64,000 bases of DNA from Acidiluteibacter ferrifornacis (GCF_009909615.1 NZ_WWNE01000006.1:372001-436000); one strand, 5' to 3'. Counted from the stretch's first letter, positions 19,100 through 27,359 are shown. Numbers and translations are program-made. Notes: generated from the sequence alone by a model not told the origin.

Positions 19100-19159
19100 C
19101 TATTCTTGTAGAACACTAATTTAGCTTATACAAAACATAACTTTTAAAATTGACATTCA

Positions 19160-19867
19160 ATGTTACTGCAAATCAATATGACAGGCGATACAGGTTCAGC
19201 AATAGCTGACAATGCTGCGGTTACTCCTACCGAGGAAACACTTTCAATTATGAGTTTGATTACCTCAGGCGGTGTCGGTGGAATAATTATTATGTCAACT
19301 CTATTCATTCTTTCTATTTTAACTATTTATATTTTCGTTGAACGCTACCTTAGCATTACTAAAGCAGCCAAGGAGGATGAAAATTTCATGAATCAGATAA
19401 AAGACTTTATCCATGATGGCAAAATAGATGCGGCAAAAGCTTTGTGTAAAAGCACCTCCTCTCCCATTGCTAGAATGATTGAAAAAGGGGTAAATAGAAT
19501 TGGAAAACCACTGGGTGATATTGCAGCAGCAATTGAAAACACGGGAAAACTAGAACTTTATAAACTAGAGACCAACTTAGCTTCATTGGCTACAATATCA
19601 GGTGCCGCGCCAATGATTGGCTTCTTAGGAACAGTAATCGGTATGGTATTGGCCTTTCACGAAATGGCTGCTGCGGGTGGAAATATTGATGTAGCTATGC
19701 TAGCAGAGGGAATCTATACTGCCATGGTTACTACAATTGCAGGTCTTGTTGTTGGTATTGTTGCTTATATCGGATACAACACATTAGTCGCTAAAGTTGA
19801 AAAGGTTGTTTTTAGAATGGAAGCAAGAACAACTGAGTTTCTTGACATCTTAAATGAACCAGCATAA
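19160..19867 (+). CDS. exbB: MotA/TolQ/ExbB proton channel family protein
   Basis: The 235-residue inner-membrane protein has three transmembrane segments (about 35-57, 140-165, 180-205) and the family core GAAPMIGFLGTVIGMVLAFHEMA followed by AMVTTIAGLVVGI. With ExbD it uses the proton gradient to energise a TonB partner. The stop overlaps the exbD start (TAATG). A second ATG at 19178 would give a slightly shorter N-terminus (MTGDTGS). The following tonB gene makes an Exb/Ton function more likely than Tol or motility. Confidence 0.92.
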   Translation: MLLQINMTGDTGSAIADNAAVTPTEETLSIMSLITSGGVGGIIIMSTLFILSILTIYIFVERYLSITKAAKEDENFMNQIKDFIHDGKIDAAKALCKSTSSPIARMIEKGVNRIGKPLGDIAAAIENTGKLELYKLETNLASLATISGAAPMIGFLGTVIGMVLAFHEMAAAGGNIDVAMLAEGIYTAMVTTIAGLVVGIVAYIGYNTLVAKVEKVVFRMEARTTEFLDILNEPA

Positions 19868-20259
19868 TGGCAATTCGATCCAGAAATAAAGTAAGTGCAA
19901 ATTTCAACATGTCTTCAATGACAGACATCGTCTTTCTATTGTTGATTTTCTTTATGTTAACTTCTACATTAGTAAGTCCCAATGCACTTAAACTTTTATT
20001 ACCAAGTAGCTCCAGCAAAACATTAGCGAAGCAAACAGTGTCTATATCAATCACAAAAGAACTGGAGTATTACATTAATGAAGACCCTGTTCAGTTTGAA
20101 TTCATTGAGCCCATGCTAATCAAAACGCTTTCTGGCGATGTTGATGGATCTATTATTTTGCATGTAGATAAAACTATTGCAGTTGAAGAGGCCGTTAAAA
20201 TTATGGACATTGCAAATAGAAATAAATTCAAACTAGTACTTGCTACAAACCCAAACTAA
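19867..20259 (+). CDS. exbD: Biopolymer transporter ExbD/TolR
   Basis: The 130-residue protein has a short cytoplasmic start, one transmembrane helix (MTDIVFLLLIFFMLTSTLV, with the key membrane Asp in SMTDIVF) and a periplasmic domain. It forms the proton-driven motor with ExbB. Starts and stops overlap its neighbours by one base (TAATG), which points to translational coupling. Confidence 0.92.
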   Translation: MAIRSRNKVSANFNMSSMTDIVFLLLIFFMLTSTLVSPNALKLLLPSSSSKTLAKQTVSISITKELEYYINEDPVQFEFIEPMLIKTLSGDVDGSIILHVDKTIAVEEAVKIMDIANRNKFKLVLATNPN

Positions 20260-21044
20260 TGCAAATACTTGAGTCAAAAAACAAAAGAATTGGAATGGCA
20301 GCTACGGTAATCTTACATGTAGTGATGTTAATTCTATTTATCTTTTTTGGGATGACTCATATGATTCCACCACCTGAGGAAGAAGGGATTACTATAAACT
20401 TTGGCACCTCAGATGTAGGAATGGGTGATGAACAGCCAGTAGAAGAAACGTCTACATCTACTCCTGAAGAAATGATTGACAACACCCCTGAAGAGGTACC
20501 TAATGAAGTCATTGCGGATCAAGAAATCCTAACAACGACCGACGATGCTCCTGCTGTAGACACCAAGAAGAAAAAAGAAGAACCAAAAGAAGTAAAGGAG
20601 CCTGTAAAAGAGGAACCGAAGCCCGATAAGAACTTAACGGATGCGTTAAGCAATTGGAAAAATAATAAAAACACCAACTCAGGAGAAGGTGACACCGATC
20701 AAAAAGGTGATCAAGGAGCTAATGATGGAGACCCCAATAGTGGAAACCGTGTAGGAGGTGGACAAGGAAATGGCATTTCATTTAACTTGTCGGGTCGAAG
20801 TATGTTGGGCGCTCCAAGAATTTCAGACAACTCTCAGGAAGAGGGAAAAGTAGTCGTTGATATTATTGTAGACAATACAGGAAAAGTTGTAAGAGCAACC
20901 CCTGGCGCTAGAGGATCTACAACGACTAGTTCTATTTTATACGAAAAAGCTCAAAAAGCTGCTTTGGCTACAAAATTTAATGCCAACCCCAATGCTGCTC
21001 AAGAGCAAAAGGGACAAATGACCTTTATATTCATATTGAATTAA
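20259..21044 (+). CDS. tonB: TonB-like energy transducer
   Basis: The 261-residue protein has an N-terminal membrane anchor (about 12-33), a long acidic and Lys/Glu/Pro-rich periplasmic spacer (about 40-125), a Gly/Asn/Asp-rich stretch and a C-terminal TonB-type domain (about 185-261, GKVVVDIIVDNTGKVVRATPGARGS). It transmits energy from ExbBD to outer-membrane receptors. No TonB-dependent receptor lies in this window. It is coupled to exbD and folC by TAATG overlaps. Confidence 0.88.
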   Translation: MQILESKNKRIGMAATVILHVVMLILFIFFGMTHMIPPPEEEGITINFGTSDVGMGDEQPVEETSTSTPEEMIDNTPEEVPNEVIADQEILTTTDDAPAVDTKKKKEEPKEVKEPVKEEPKPDKNLTDALSNWKNNKNTNSGEGDTDQKGDQGANDGDPNSGNRVGGGQGNGISFNLSGRSMLGAPRISDNSQEEGKVVVDIIVDNTGKVVRATPGARGSTTTSSILYEKAQKAALATKFNANPNAAQEQKGQMTFIFILN

Positions 21045-22264
21045 TGGATTACCAACAAACAATTGACTATTTATTTAGTCAGTTACCCATGTTTCAACGA
21101 GTGGGAAACACCGCATTCAAGAAAGATTTATCCAACACCATTGCCATTGCAAAAGTACTCAACCATCCTGAACGAAAATTCAAATCGATTCATGTTGGAG
21201 GTACTAATGGAAAAGGATCTGTTTCTCATAGTTTAGCTTCCGTATTACAAGAGCAAGGCTATAAAGTAGGCTTATATACCTCACCACACTTAGTAGACTT
21301 TAGAGAACGTATTCGGATTAATGGCCAAATGATTTCGGAACAATACATCATTGATTTTGTGGGGAATCATCAGCAAAACTTTGAGGAAATAAAGCCATCA
21401 TTTTTTGAATGGACCGTTGGTCTGGCATTTGATTATTTCGCAAACTCAAAAGTAGATTTTGCTATTATTGAAGTGGGATTAGGTGGCAGATTAGATTCAA
21501 CAAATATTATCTTGCCAATCCTTTCGGTGATTACCAACATCAGCTATGACCATCAAAACTTATTGGGAAACACTTTAAAAGAAATTGCCGGTGAAAAAGC
21601 AGGTATTATTAAGCCTAATATTCCTGTTGTGATTGGAGAAGGCTCAGGAATGGAAGCCCTTTTTAAGCAAAAAGCTACTGAAGTCGGCGCACCTATTTAC
21701 TTTGCTGAAGATACCGAACATCCCCTTCTAGATTTTGACTTAAAAGGAAACTATCAGAAAGCTAATTTGCGTACCATAGCTTGTGCGTGCACAATACTGA
21801 AGAAAAGGATAGCACTAACTGACGAAAGTATTGAAAACGGACTTCAAAAGGTAACTGTAAATACTGGCTTAAGGGGCCGATGGGAAACCTTGTCGAAGTC
21901 ACCTCTGACTATTTGTGATACTGGCCACAATGAAGCAGGCATTCGATTTATCACTGAACAATTGAATGAACTCTCGTATTCGAAGTTGCATTTTGTGATT
22001 ACGATGGTCAATGATAAAGACATTAGTAAGATAATTGAGCTTTTGCCACAAGATGCACACTACTATATTTCGGAAGCAAAGATCCCAAGAGCACTTGCAA
22101 AAGAGAAATTAGCTGAAGCAATGAAAAAAAATGGATTGGATAGCAATCTTTTTTCTTCTATTGCAGAAGCCATTAAAAGTGCGCAAAACGCAGCGAATGA
22201 AAACGATGTAATTTTTATTGGCGGTAGCACATTTACGGTAGCAGAAGCCATTGAATATTTTTAA
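21044..22264 (+). CDS. folC: Folylpolyglutamate synthase/dihydrofolate synthase
   Basis: The 406-residue Mur-ligase-family enzyme adds glutamate to folates. Visible are the ATP loop GGTNGKGSVSH near residue 50, the folate signature LYTSPHLVDFRERIRING, EVGLGGRLDSTN, and the C-terminal GRWE and DTGHN motifs. Its start overlaps the tonB stop (TAATG), so it is translated from the exbB-exbD-tonB mRNA despite an unrelated function. Confidence 0.95.
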   Translation: MDYQQTIDYLFSQLPMFQRVGNTAFKKDLSNTIAIAKVLNHPERKFKSIHVGGTNGKGSVSHSLASVLQEQGYKVGLYTSPHLVDFRERIRINGQMISEQYIIDFVGNHQQNFEEIKPSFFEWTVGLAFDYFANSKVDFAIIEVGLGGRLDSTNIILPILSVITNISYDHQNLLGNTLKEIAGEKAGIIKPNIPVVIGEGSGMEALFKQKATEVGAPIYFAEDTEHPLLDFDLKGNYQKANLRTIACACTILKKRIALTDESIENGLQKVTVNTGLRGRWETLSKSPLTICDTGHNEAGIRFITEQLNELSYSKLHFVITMVNDKDISKIIELLPQDAHYYISEAKIPRALAKEKLAEAMKKNGLDSNLFSSIAEAIKSAQNAANENDVIFIGGSTFTVAEAIEYF

Positions 22265-22282
22265 ACTTTTTTTCATTTTTTG

Positions 22283-22313
22283 TTTGTAGAATTAAAAGCT
22301 TGTTGTATATTTG
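22283..22313 (+). promoter_or_regulatory. Promoter of tRNA-Val
   Basis: TTTG (22283-22286), a 19-bp spacer and TATATTTG (22306-22313) form the most complete TTTG-N19-TAnnTTTG promoter in the window, 34 bp before the tRNA gene. Confidence 0.8.
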
Positions 22314-22347
22314 CAACCGCTTAACAAAAAAGCAACCCCTTACACAA

Positions 22348-22422
22348 GGGCGATTAGCTCAGTTGGTTCAGAGCACCTGCCTTACAAGCAGGGGGTCACT
22401 GGTTCGAATCCAGTATCGCCCA
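22348..22422 (+). tRNA. tRNA-Val (anticodon UAC)
   Basis: A complete 75-nt cloverleaf: acceptor stem GGGCGAT/ATCGCCC with discriminator A, D-arm with AGCTCAGTTGG, anticodon stem CCTGC/GCAGG enclosing loop CTTACAA (anticodon TAC at 22383-22385), and T-arm GGTTCGAATCC. CCA is not encoded. It is preceded by a canonical promoter and followed by a terminator, so it is transcribed alone. Confidence 0.97.
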
Positions 22423-22430
22423 CAAAAGAG

Positions 22431-22459
22431 ACTCTCTTGATTTTCAAGAGAGTTTTTTT
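22431..22459 (+). terminator. Terminator after tRNA-Val
   Basis: ACTCTCTTGA (22431-22440) pairs with TCAAGAGAGT (22444-22453) across a 3-nt loop, followed by a T-run. Confidence 0.85.
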
Positions 22460-22528
22460 ATGCATTCTATTTTTCATTCTTTATTATTTATTGGTATTTA
22501 GATTCCATTTTTAATGGAGTGTTCAAAT

Positions 22529-22570
22529 GGTTCGTCCCGATAGCTATCGGGACCAGTATCGCCCACAAAA
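22529..22570 (+). repeat. tRNA-Val 3'-end relic split by a palindrome
   Basis: GGTTCG at 22529-22534 and the 18 bases at 22553-22570 repeat exactly the T-arm and 3' end of the tRNA-Val gene (22401-22406 and 22410-22427), including 5 bases beyond the tRNA. Where the tRNA has the T-loop bases AAT, this copy has an 18-nt palindrome. It is not a functional tRNA. Confidence 0.85.
22535..22552. repeat. Palindromic repeat TCCCGATAG-CTATCGGGA
   Basis: An exact 18-nt inverted repeat inside the tRNA 3' relic. I recall this core as an abundant small palindrome in genomes of this phylum; only one copy was noticed in this window. Confidence 0.75.
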
Positions 22571-22770
22571 TTAAAGCCGCTTCAAAACTGAAACGGTATT
22601 TTACGTTCTGAATTTATGAAGTATCAAAAAGATTGTAAGTATAGCACACCTTACTTCGGTAATAAAATCCACCTTTTGCTGCAACACCTCCTCACAATAG
22701 CCTCCCACTCCAATCTAACAAAACGAACAACCGACTAACTAATAAACACTTAAGCTAAAAGTAATTATTT
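22571..22770. other. Intergenic stretch with nothing recognised
   Basis: About 200 bp between the tRNA relic and the CsbD promoter. No open frame of coding character, RNA fold or repeat was recognised. Confidence 0.5.
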
Positions 22771-22786
22771 TGGAACACTTATAGCA
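22771..22786 (+). promoter_or_regulatory. Sigma-54-type promoter for the CsbD gene
   Basis: TGGAACACTTATAGCA has GG and GC in the -24 and -12 positions, exactly 12 bp apart from G to G, and fits TGGCAC-N5-TTGCA with changes at the fourth base and one T of the -12 element. The start of transcription would be near 22797, 30 bp before the ATG. Confidence 0.6.
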
Positions 22787-22826
22787 CCTACACAGTCAAA
22801 ACAATACAAACTTAAAAATTACTATT

Positions 22827-23018
22827 ATGAGTGCGACAAGCGATAAACTAAAAGGAAACTGGAATCAATTCAAGGGAAAATTAAAGCAAGAATATGCTGA
22901 CTTAACTGACGATGATTTACAGTACGAGGAAGGTCAAGAAGATGAATTGATCGGTAGAATTCAAGAGAAAACAGGAAAAGCCAAAGAAGAAATTAAAAGT
23001 TTCATTGACAAACTGTAA
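22827..23018 (+). CDS. CsbD family stress protein
   Basis: The 63-residue, very hydrophilic and acidic protein starts MSATSDKLKGNWNQFKGKLK and carries the CsbD pattern (WNQFKGKLKQEYADLTDDDL...GRIQEKTGKAKEEI). CsbD-like proteins accumulate in general stress; their biochemical role is unknown. The gene is a single transcription unit with a sigma-54-like promoter upstream and a strong hairpin behind it. Confidence 0.9.
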   Translation: MSATSDKLKGNWNQFKGKLKQEYADLTDDDLQYEEGQEDELIGRIQEKTGKAKEEIKSFIDKL

Positions 23019-23032
23019 TTCTCTAAAAAGAG

Positions 23033-23064
23033 ATAGCCGCTTCTAATAATTTAGAAGCGGCTAT
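23033..23064. terminator. Terminator between csbD and the LTD/PKD gene
   Basis: A perfect 14-bp stem (ATAGCCGCTTCTAA at 23033-23046 with 23051-23064) and a 4-nt loop. It lies 9 bp from the stop of the convergent gene and can serve both. Confidence 0.8.
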
Positions 23065-23072
23065 TTATGCTT

Positions 23073-24791
23073 TTATCTCAATAAAGTTAGCGTACCTTTT
23101 CGATTAAACTTTCCAGTAATAATATAGACGTATGTTCCAGTTTGAACCTTTTCACCTTTATACTCTCCATTCCATTTGAAATAGCAATCATTGGATTCGA
23201 AAATCAATTCTCCCCAACGATTAAAAATGGAAACATGAAGCTCAAAAGGAGCAGATACATTTAATTCAAAAAAATCATTTACATAATCGCCATTAGGAGT
23301 AAATACATTAGGAACAAACAAATCATCTGTACTTTCTAAAATTGCCACTAATTGAGTCGATTCAGACTCACAGCCTTTCTCTCCAACAACTTTTAAGGTA
23401 ACCGTATAGACACCCGGTAAATACGTGTGCGTAGGATTTATATCTGTTGAACTTGAACCATCTCCAAAATCCCAAAAATAGCTAACCCCAGACGGATCTT
23501 TAGCTTGAAATGAAACCGTTTTAAAGTCACCAATAGACGAACGCCAATCAAAAGTAGCACTCACTTTCACCACCTGAACGATTACATTTACTGTTGTATC
23601 GCAACCTGAGGCACTTGACTTTACATATTGAAAATCTACATTAGAAGAATAACTAACCCCATTAATCATTACTGACTCTCCTTGACATAAGGTATAACTC
23701 TCATTCATAATAATGGATGGAGAAAAATTCAAGGTAGTTACATGAATACTATCACACCCATCAGTAGTCTGCAAGGTATCAATTATTACAGCATCCGCTA
23801 AGTAAGTTTGCCCGTTTATCACAACTGACTCTCCATCACACCTTTTAATGATTTCATTAGTTCTAGCAATCGGCGATACATCTAATTGAGTTGTTAATAA
23901 GGTATCACAACCATTCGTTACCTTAATAGTATCTTTATAAGAACCCGATACTTTTCTATACATTCCACCTAAAAACACAGAATCTCCCTGACAAATGCTA
24001 ATTGATTCCGATTTTTGCTTAAGATTATCAACCGTTACATTATACACAACAATACTATCGCACTTATTAAATGCAGGAATCGTATCTCGGTATACTCCAG
24101 GCGTCGATATAACTTTTCCATTAATCAATACACTTCCGCCTTGACAAAATGATAGATTCACTGTACTTTGAACATTAAATGGATTAAAGGAATTCCCTCC
24201 TGAAAGACAACCATGCGTTACTATAGTCCATCCTTGCACATTTGTGGTATTTGACGAAGGCCATGAATTATGCGATACACCATCTGTACTGGTATATCGT
24301 ATACAATTATCACTTTTTCTCACTATCTTTTCCTTGTATAAACCTCTTGCTTGTCCGTCTATTTTTGGTGCTACATCAGTACCGAAGCAATTAATCATAT
24401 CCACAAAAATGGAATTTAAAGGAACTGCAGCTGCCGGACCTAAAGTAATCGCAACTCCATCATTTTCATTAGTCCCAGCAGTTATGCTCGTCAACACAAT
24501 ATCAGGATTGCACCCCATAGATCCAGAAGGATTATTAGCTATTGTTTTAGTTTGATTCGCAAATAAAGTTCCGTTTAATTGAACGGAAGCTTGGAATACA
24601 GCATTCCCATTAGTAAAATAATGGAAATAGTAGTTAGATAAGTCTATAGTTTGAGATGTAGGGTTGTATATTTTAACTATGAAACCCGAACCTGAATCCC
24701 AATCTACAAATTCGGTTATCATTAAATCATTCAATTGCGCCCTACAGATAAAGCTAAAACAGAGTGCAACTGCAAAAAAGAAACTCTTCAA
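23073..24791 (-). CDS. Secreted LTD/PKD protein with T9SS type B C-terminal domain
   Basis: The 572-residue product has a signal peptide (MKSFFFAVALCFSFICRAQ), a lamin-tail-like domain (about 20-195, starting LMITEFVDWDSG), four repeats of about 46 residues with the pattern C-x-G-x-S-V...NG...Y-x-D-T...GCD (about 200-405), one PKD domain (about 410-490, YFWDFGDGSS) and a gliding-motility-type C-terminal domain (492-572, FVPNVFTPNGDYVNDFF, FNRWGELIFE). This marks it as T9SS cargo exported through the machinery encoded at 4.9-12.6 kb. The start is placed at TTG 24791, which gives a clean signal peptide; the upstream TTG at 24824 abuts the -7 box. Function is probably adhesive. Confidence 0.85.
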   Translation of the reverse strand: MKSFFFAVALCFSFICRAQLNDLMITEFVDWDSGSGFIVKIYNPTSQTIDLSNYYFHYFTNGNAVFQASVQLNGTLFANQTKTIANNPSGSMGCNPDIVLTSITAGTNENDGVAITLGPAAAVPLNSIFVDMINCFGTDVAPKIDGQARGLYKEKIVRKSDNCIRYTSTDGVSHNSWPSSNTTNVQGWTIVTHGCLSGGNSFNPFNVQSTVNLSFCQGGSVLINGKVISTPGVYRDTIPAFNKCDSIVVYNVTVDNLKQKSESISICQGDSVFLGGMYRKVSGSYKDTIKVTNGCDTLLTTQLDVSPIARTNEIIKRCDGESVVINGQTYLADAVIIDTLQTTDGCDSIHVTTLNFSPSIIMNESYTLCQGESVMINGVSYSSNVDFQYVKSSASGCDTTVNVIVQVVKVSATFDWRSSIGDFKTVSFQAKDPSGVSYFWDFGDGSSSTDINPTHTYLPGVYTVTLKVVGEKGCESESTQLVAILESTDDLFVPNVFTPNGDYVNDFFELNVSAPFELHVSIFNRWGELIFESNDCYFKWNGEYKGEKVQTGTYVYIITGKFNRKGTLTLLR

Positions 24792-24813
24792 AACCTTAAA
24801 ATTAAATTCTTCG

Positions 24814-24821
24814 CAAAAGTA
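24814..24821 (-). promoter_or_regulatory. Promoter -7 box for the LTD/PKD gene
   Basis: TACTTTTG on the minus strand fits TAnnTTTG, 22 bp before the proposed TTG start. A TTG stands 17 bp upstream of it as a possible -33. Confidence 0.5.
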
Positions 24822-24952
24822 CAACTACTTGCAAAAAACAACTACTTCAAATATTAAGTAAATATTAAAGTTTAAAACCAACTGATTTATAACTTCCTAA
24901 AAAAAATCAAAAAAAATACGTAGGTATTTACACATAATCTAAATATTTGTTT

Positions 24953-24960
24953 TATATTTG
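24953..24960 (+). promoter_or_regulatory. Promoter -7 box for a candidate small RNA
   Basis: TATATTTG, a full TAnnTTTG match, more than 200 bp upstream of the M13 peptidase start and immediately before two hairpins with no coding frame between. Confidence 0.5.
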
Positions 24961-24963
24961 AAG

Positions 24964-25060
24964 TGTAATCAGGAATGATTACGGCCTTTCTAGAGGTTCA
25001 TAATTCAGTAGTAGTTTTTTAGGGAATGGAAAAAGCGGATCGTAGATTCGCTTTTTCTAT
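24964..25060 (+). ncRNA. Candidate small RNA or 5' leader with intrinsic terminator
   Basis: About 95 nt. Directly after the -7 box come a 7-bp hairpin with GGAA loop (24965-24982, GTAATCA/TGATTAC), an unpaired middle part, and a 13-bp terminator-like hairpin (25029-25057, GAAAAAGCGGATC/GATTCGCTTTTTC, one G-U pair) ending in T-rich sequence. There is no ORF. It could be an independent sRNA or an attenuated leader of the M13 peptidase gene, whose ATG is 117 bp further on. The remaining bases 25061-25173 show no other feature. Confidence 0.5.
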
Positions 25061-25173
25061 TTAAATCAATCTTGATCTGACCTGCCTCCCGTCCACTAAA
25101 GCTACCTTTTATCAAAAAAGACGTAGTTTCTAAATGCAAAGGATTAAGTTTGTTTTTCAAATTAACAAATCAG

Positions 25174-27219
25174 ATGAAAAAATTATTATTTATTCTTCCA
25201 GCTGCTGCATTATTTGCTTGCCAGCAAGCACCTTCGGAAGCGACAGTTGAAACTCCAACAAAACCAAGTGGGTTTGAATTATCCAACTTAGATACCACAG
25301 TTGCGCCATGTGACAATTTTTATCAATACGCTATTGGCGGTTGGTTAAAAAATAATCCTATTCCATCAACCGAAAGCCGTTGGAGTAGTTTTAATGTAGT
25401 TACAGAAGGTAACAACACTCGATTACGAGCTATCCTTGAAGAGTATGCTGCAATGACGAATGCAAAAAAAGGAAGCAAGGAACAGCAAATTGGTGACCTT
25501 TACAAAAGTGCTATGGACTCCACAAAACAAAATGAATTAGGCGCTCAACCTATTCAACCGATGTTAGAGGAAATTAAAGCACTCACAACAAAAGAAGATT
25601 TCCTTAAGCTTTCTGCAGAATATTCTAAAAAGGGTATTGGGTCTATGTTTGGTATGTATGTTGGCCAAGATGACAAAAACAGCTCTGCCTACATCACTCA
25701 TATTTATCAAAGTGGATTAACACTTCCAGACCGAGATTATTATTTGAAAGATGATGCAAAATCTGTTGAAATAAGAGAGAAATACGTTGAGCATATCGTA
25801 AAAATGTTCAGTTTATTAGGAGACGAAGAAGCAGTAGCAAAAAGTAAAGCTGAAACTATTCTAAAGATTGAAACGGATCTTGCAAAAGTATCTATGAGTA
25901 GAGTTGAGCGAAGAGACCCTGAGAAAACGTATAATAAGTTTGAATTTAACGAATTCAAATCAAAATTTAAAGGGGTAGATTGGGACACTTACACATCTAT
26001 TCTCGGCTTAAAAGGTGTGGACCAAATAATTGTTTCTCAACCAGAATTTATTACCAAGGCCATCTCTTACATCAAGAGCTATGGCCTTGACGAGTTAAAA
26101 GTTTATCAATCATGGAGTGTTCTTGATAATTTCGCATCTTATTTAGGTGAAGATTTTGATCGACAAAACTTTAGCTTTTTCGCTACTACACTTAGAGGGA
26201 CTAAAGATATGAAGCCAAGATGGAAAAGGGCTTTAGGTACAGTGAATGGAAGTTTAGGAGAGTTATTAGGTAAAGCATTTGTTGAACGCCACTTCCCTGA
26301 AGAAAGCAAAGCTGAAGTAAGCCAGATGGTGGAAAACTTAAGAGCTGCATTTAAAGTTAGAATTGAAAATTTAACTTGGATGGGTGATTCTACGAAAGAA
26401 AAAGCATTAGAAAAACTCGCTTCTTTCAATAAAAAAATAGGCTACCCCGATAAGTGGAAAGACTACAGTAGTGTAGAAATTACTGATAATCTCGTTCAGA
26501 ATATTATCAATGCAAGAATGTTCAGCTATAAGGAAATGACTGACAAACTAGGAAAGCCAGTAGACAAAGATGAATGGTATATGACACCACAAACTGTTAA
26601 TGCTTACTATAGTTCATCTCAAAATGAGATTGTTTTCCCAGCGGGTATTCTACAACCTCCATTTTATGATAAAGACGCTGATGCAGCTTTAAACTACGGT
26701 GGAATTGGTGCAGTAATCGGTCATGAATTTACTCATGGATTTGATGATCAAGGAAGCAAATACGATTCTGAAGGTAACCTTAAAAATTGGTGGACCGATG
26801 CTGACAGAGCTGCATTTGACGAGAGAGCAAATAAAGTAGTAGAACAATTCAATGGGTTTGAAGCATTAGACAGCGTATTTGTAAACGGTAAATTAACTTT
26901 AGGTGAAAACATCGCAGATCTTGGAGGCCTAATACTAGCTTACCATGCTATGGAGAAATCCTTTGAAGGAAATGGAGTTCCTGAGAAAATTGATGGATTT
27001 TCACCTCAACAACGCTTCTTCTTAGGTTGGGCACAAGTATGGCACATGAATATGACAGAGGAAGAATTGAGAAACAGAATTATTACAGATCCTCACTCTC
27101 CGGGAGAATACAGAGTAAGAGGTCCTTTGGCTAACTTATCTGAATTTAGTGAAGCATTTGGATGTAATGAAAATAGTCCAATGGTAGCCAAAGATTCTGC
27201 AAGAGCAGTTATCTGGTAA
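25174..27219 (+). CDS. pepO: M13 family (neprilysin-like) zinc metallopeptidase, lipoprotein
   Basis: The 681-residue lipoprotein has a short signal peptide with lipobox LFAC (Cys16) and the two-lobed M13 fold. The zinc site is complete: HEFTH with GFDD following, and ENIADLGG carrying the third ligand. The substrate-positioning NAYYSSSQNEIVFPAGIL and the C-terminal RVRGPLANLSEF are also present. M13 enzymes cut oligopeptides in the periplasm. ATG 25174 was chosen since it opens the signal peptide MKKLLFILPAAALFAC. The candidate small RNA lies upstream and a terminator follows. Confidence 0.94.
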   Translation: MKKLLFILPAAALFACQQAPSEATVETPTKPSGFELSNLDTTVAPCDNFYQYAIGGWLKNNPIPSTESRWSSFNVVTEGNNTRLRAILEEYAAMTNAKKGSKEQQIGDLYKSAMDSTKQNELGAQPIQPMLEEIKALTTKEDFLKLSAEYSKKGIGSMFGMYVGQDDKNSSAYITHIYQSGLTLPDRDYYLKDDAKSVEIREKYVEHIVKMFSLLGDEEAVAKSKAETILKIETDLAKVSMSRVERRDPEKTYNKFEFNEFKSKFKGVDWDTYTSILGLKGVDQIIVSQPEFITKAISYIKSYGLDELKVYQSWSVLDNFASYLGEDFDRQNFSFFATTLRGTKDMKPRWKRALGTVNGSLGELLGKAFVERHFPEESKAEVSQMVENLRAAFKVRIENLTWMGDSTKEKALEKLASFNKKIGYPDKWKDYSSVEITDNLVQNIINARMFSYKEMTDKLGKPVDKDEWYMTPQTVNAYYSSSQNEIVFPAGILQPPFYDKDADAALNYGGIGAVIGHEFTHGFDDQGSKYDSEGNLKNWWTDADRAAFDERANKVVEQFNGFEALDSVFVNGKLTLGENIADLGGLILAYHAMEKSFEGNGVPEKIDGFSPQQRFFLGWAQVWHMNMTEEELRNRIITDPHSPGEYRVRGPLANLSEFSEAFGCNENSPMVAKDSARAVIW

Positions 27220-27242
27220 TTTTCTTGATACTAAAATAGATT

Positions 27243-27280
27243 ATACTCCTTTCCGAAATATCGAAAAGGAGTATTTTTTT
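27243..27280 (+). terminator. Terminator after the M13 peptidase gene
   Basis: ATACTCCTTT (27243-27252) pairs with AAAGGAGTAT (27265-27274), followed by a run of T residues. Confidence 0.85.
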
Positions 27281-27330
27281 GTCGATATAATTCCTCTAAT
27301 TAATAAAAGTTGGTTAATCGATAAAACTCT

Positions 27331-27359
27331 TTTGTATTAAATTCAAAAAAGTAAATTCG
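27331..27359 (+). promoter_or_regulatory. Promoter of the methyltransferase gene
   Basis: TTTG (27331-27334), 17 bp, then TAAATTCG (27352-27359), one mismatch from TAnnTTTG; the ATG follows within 5 bp, so the mRNA would be nearly leaderless. Confidence 0.45.

Noticed and set aside
22311-22514. Open frame running through the tRNA-Val gene
   Set aside because: It consists of the tRNA, its terminator and AT-rich flank; no protein is expected.
22553-22570. Second tRNA-Val gene or a true attachment site
   Set aside because: Only the 3' 24 bases are repeated, split by a palindrome; no integrase or cargo lies between the copies, so neither a functional tRNA nor an active element can be claimed.
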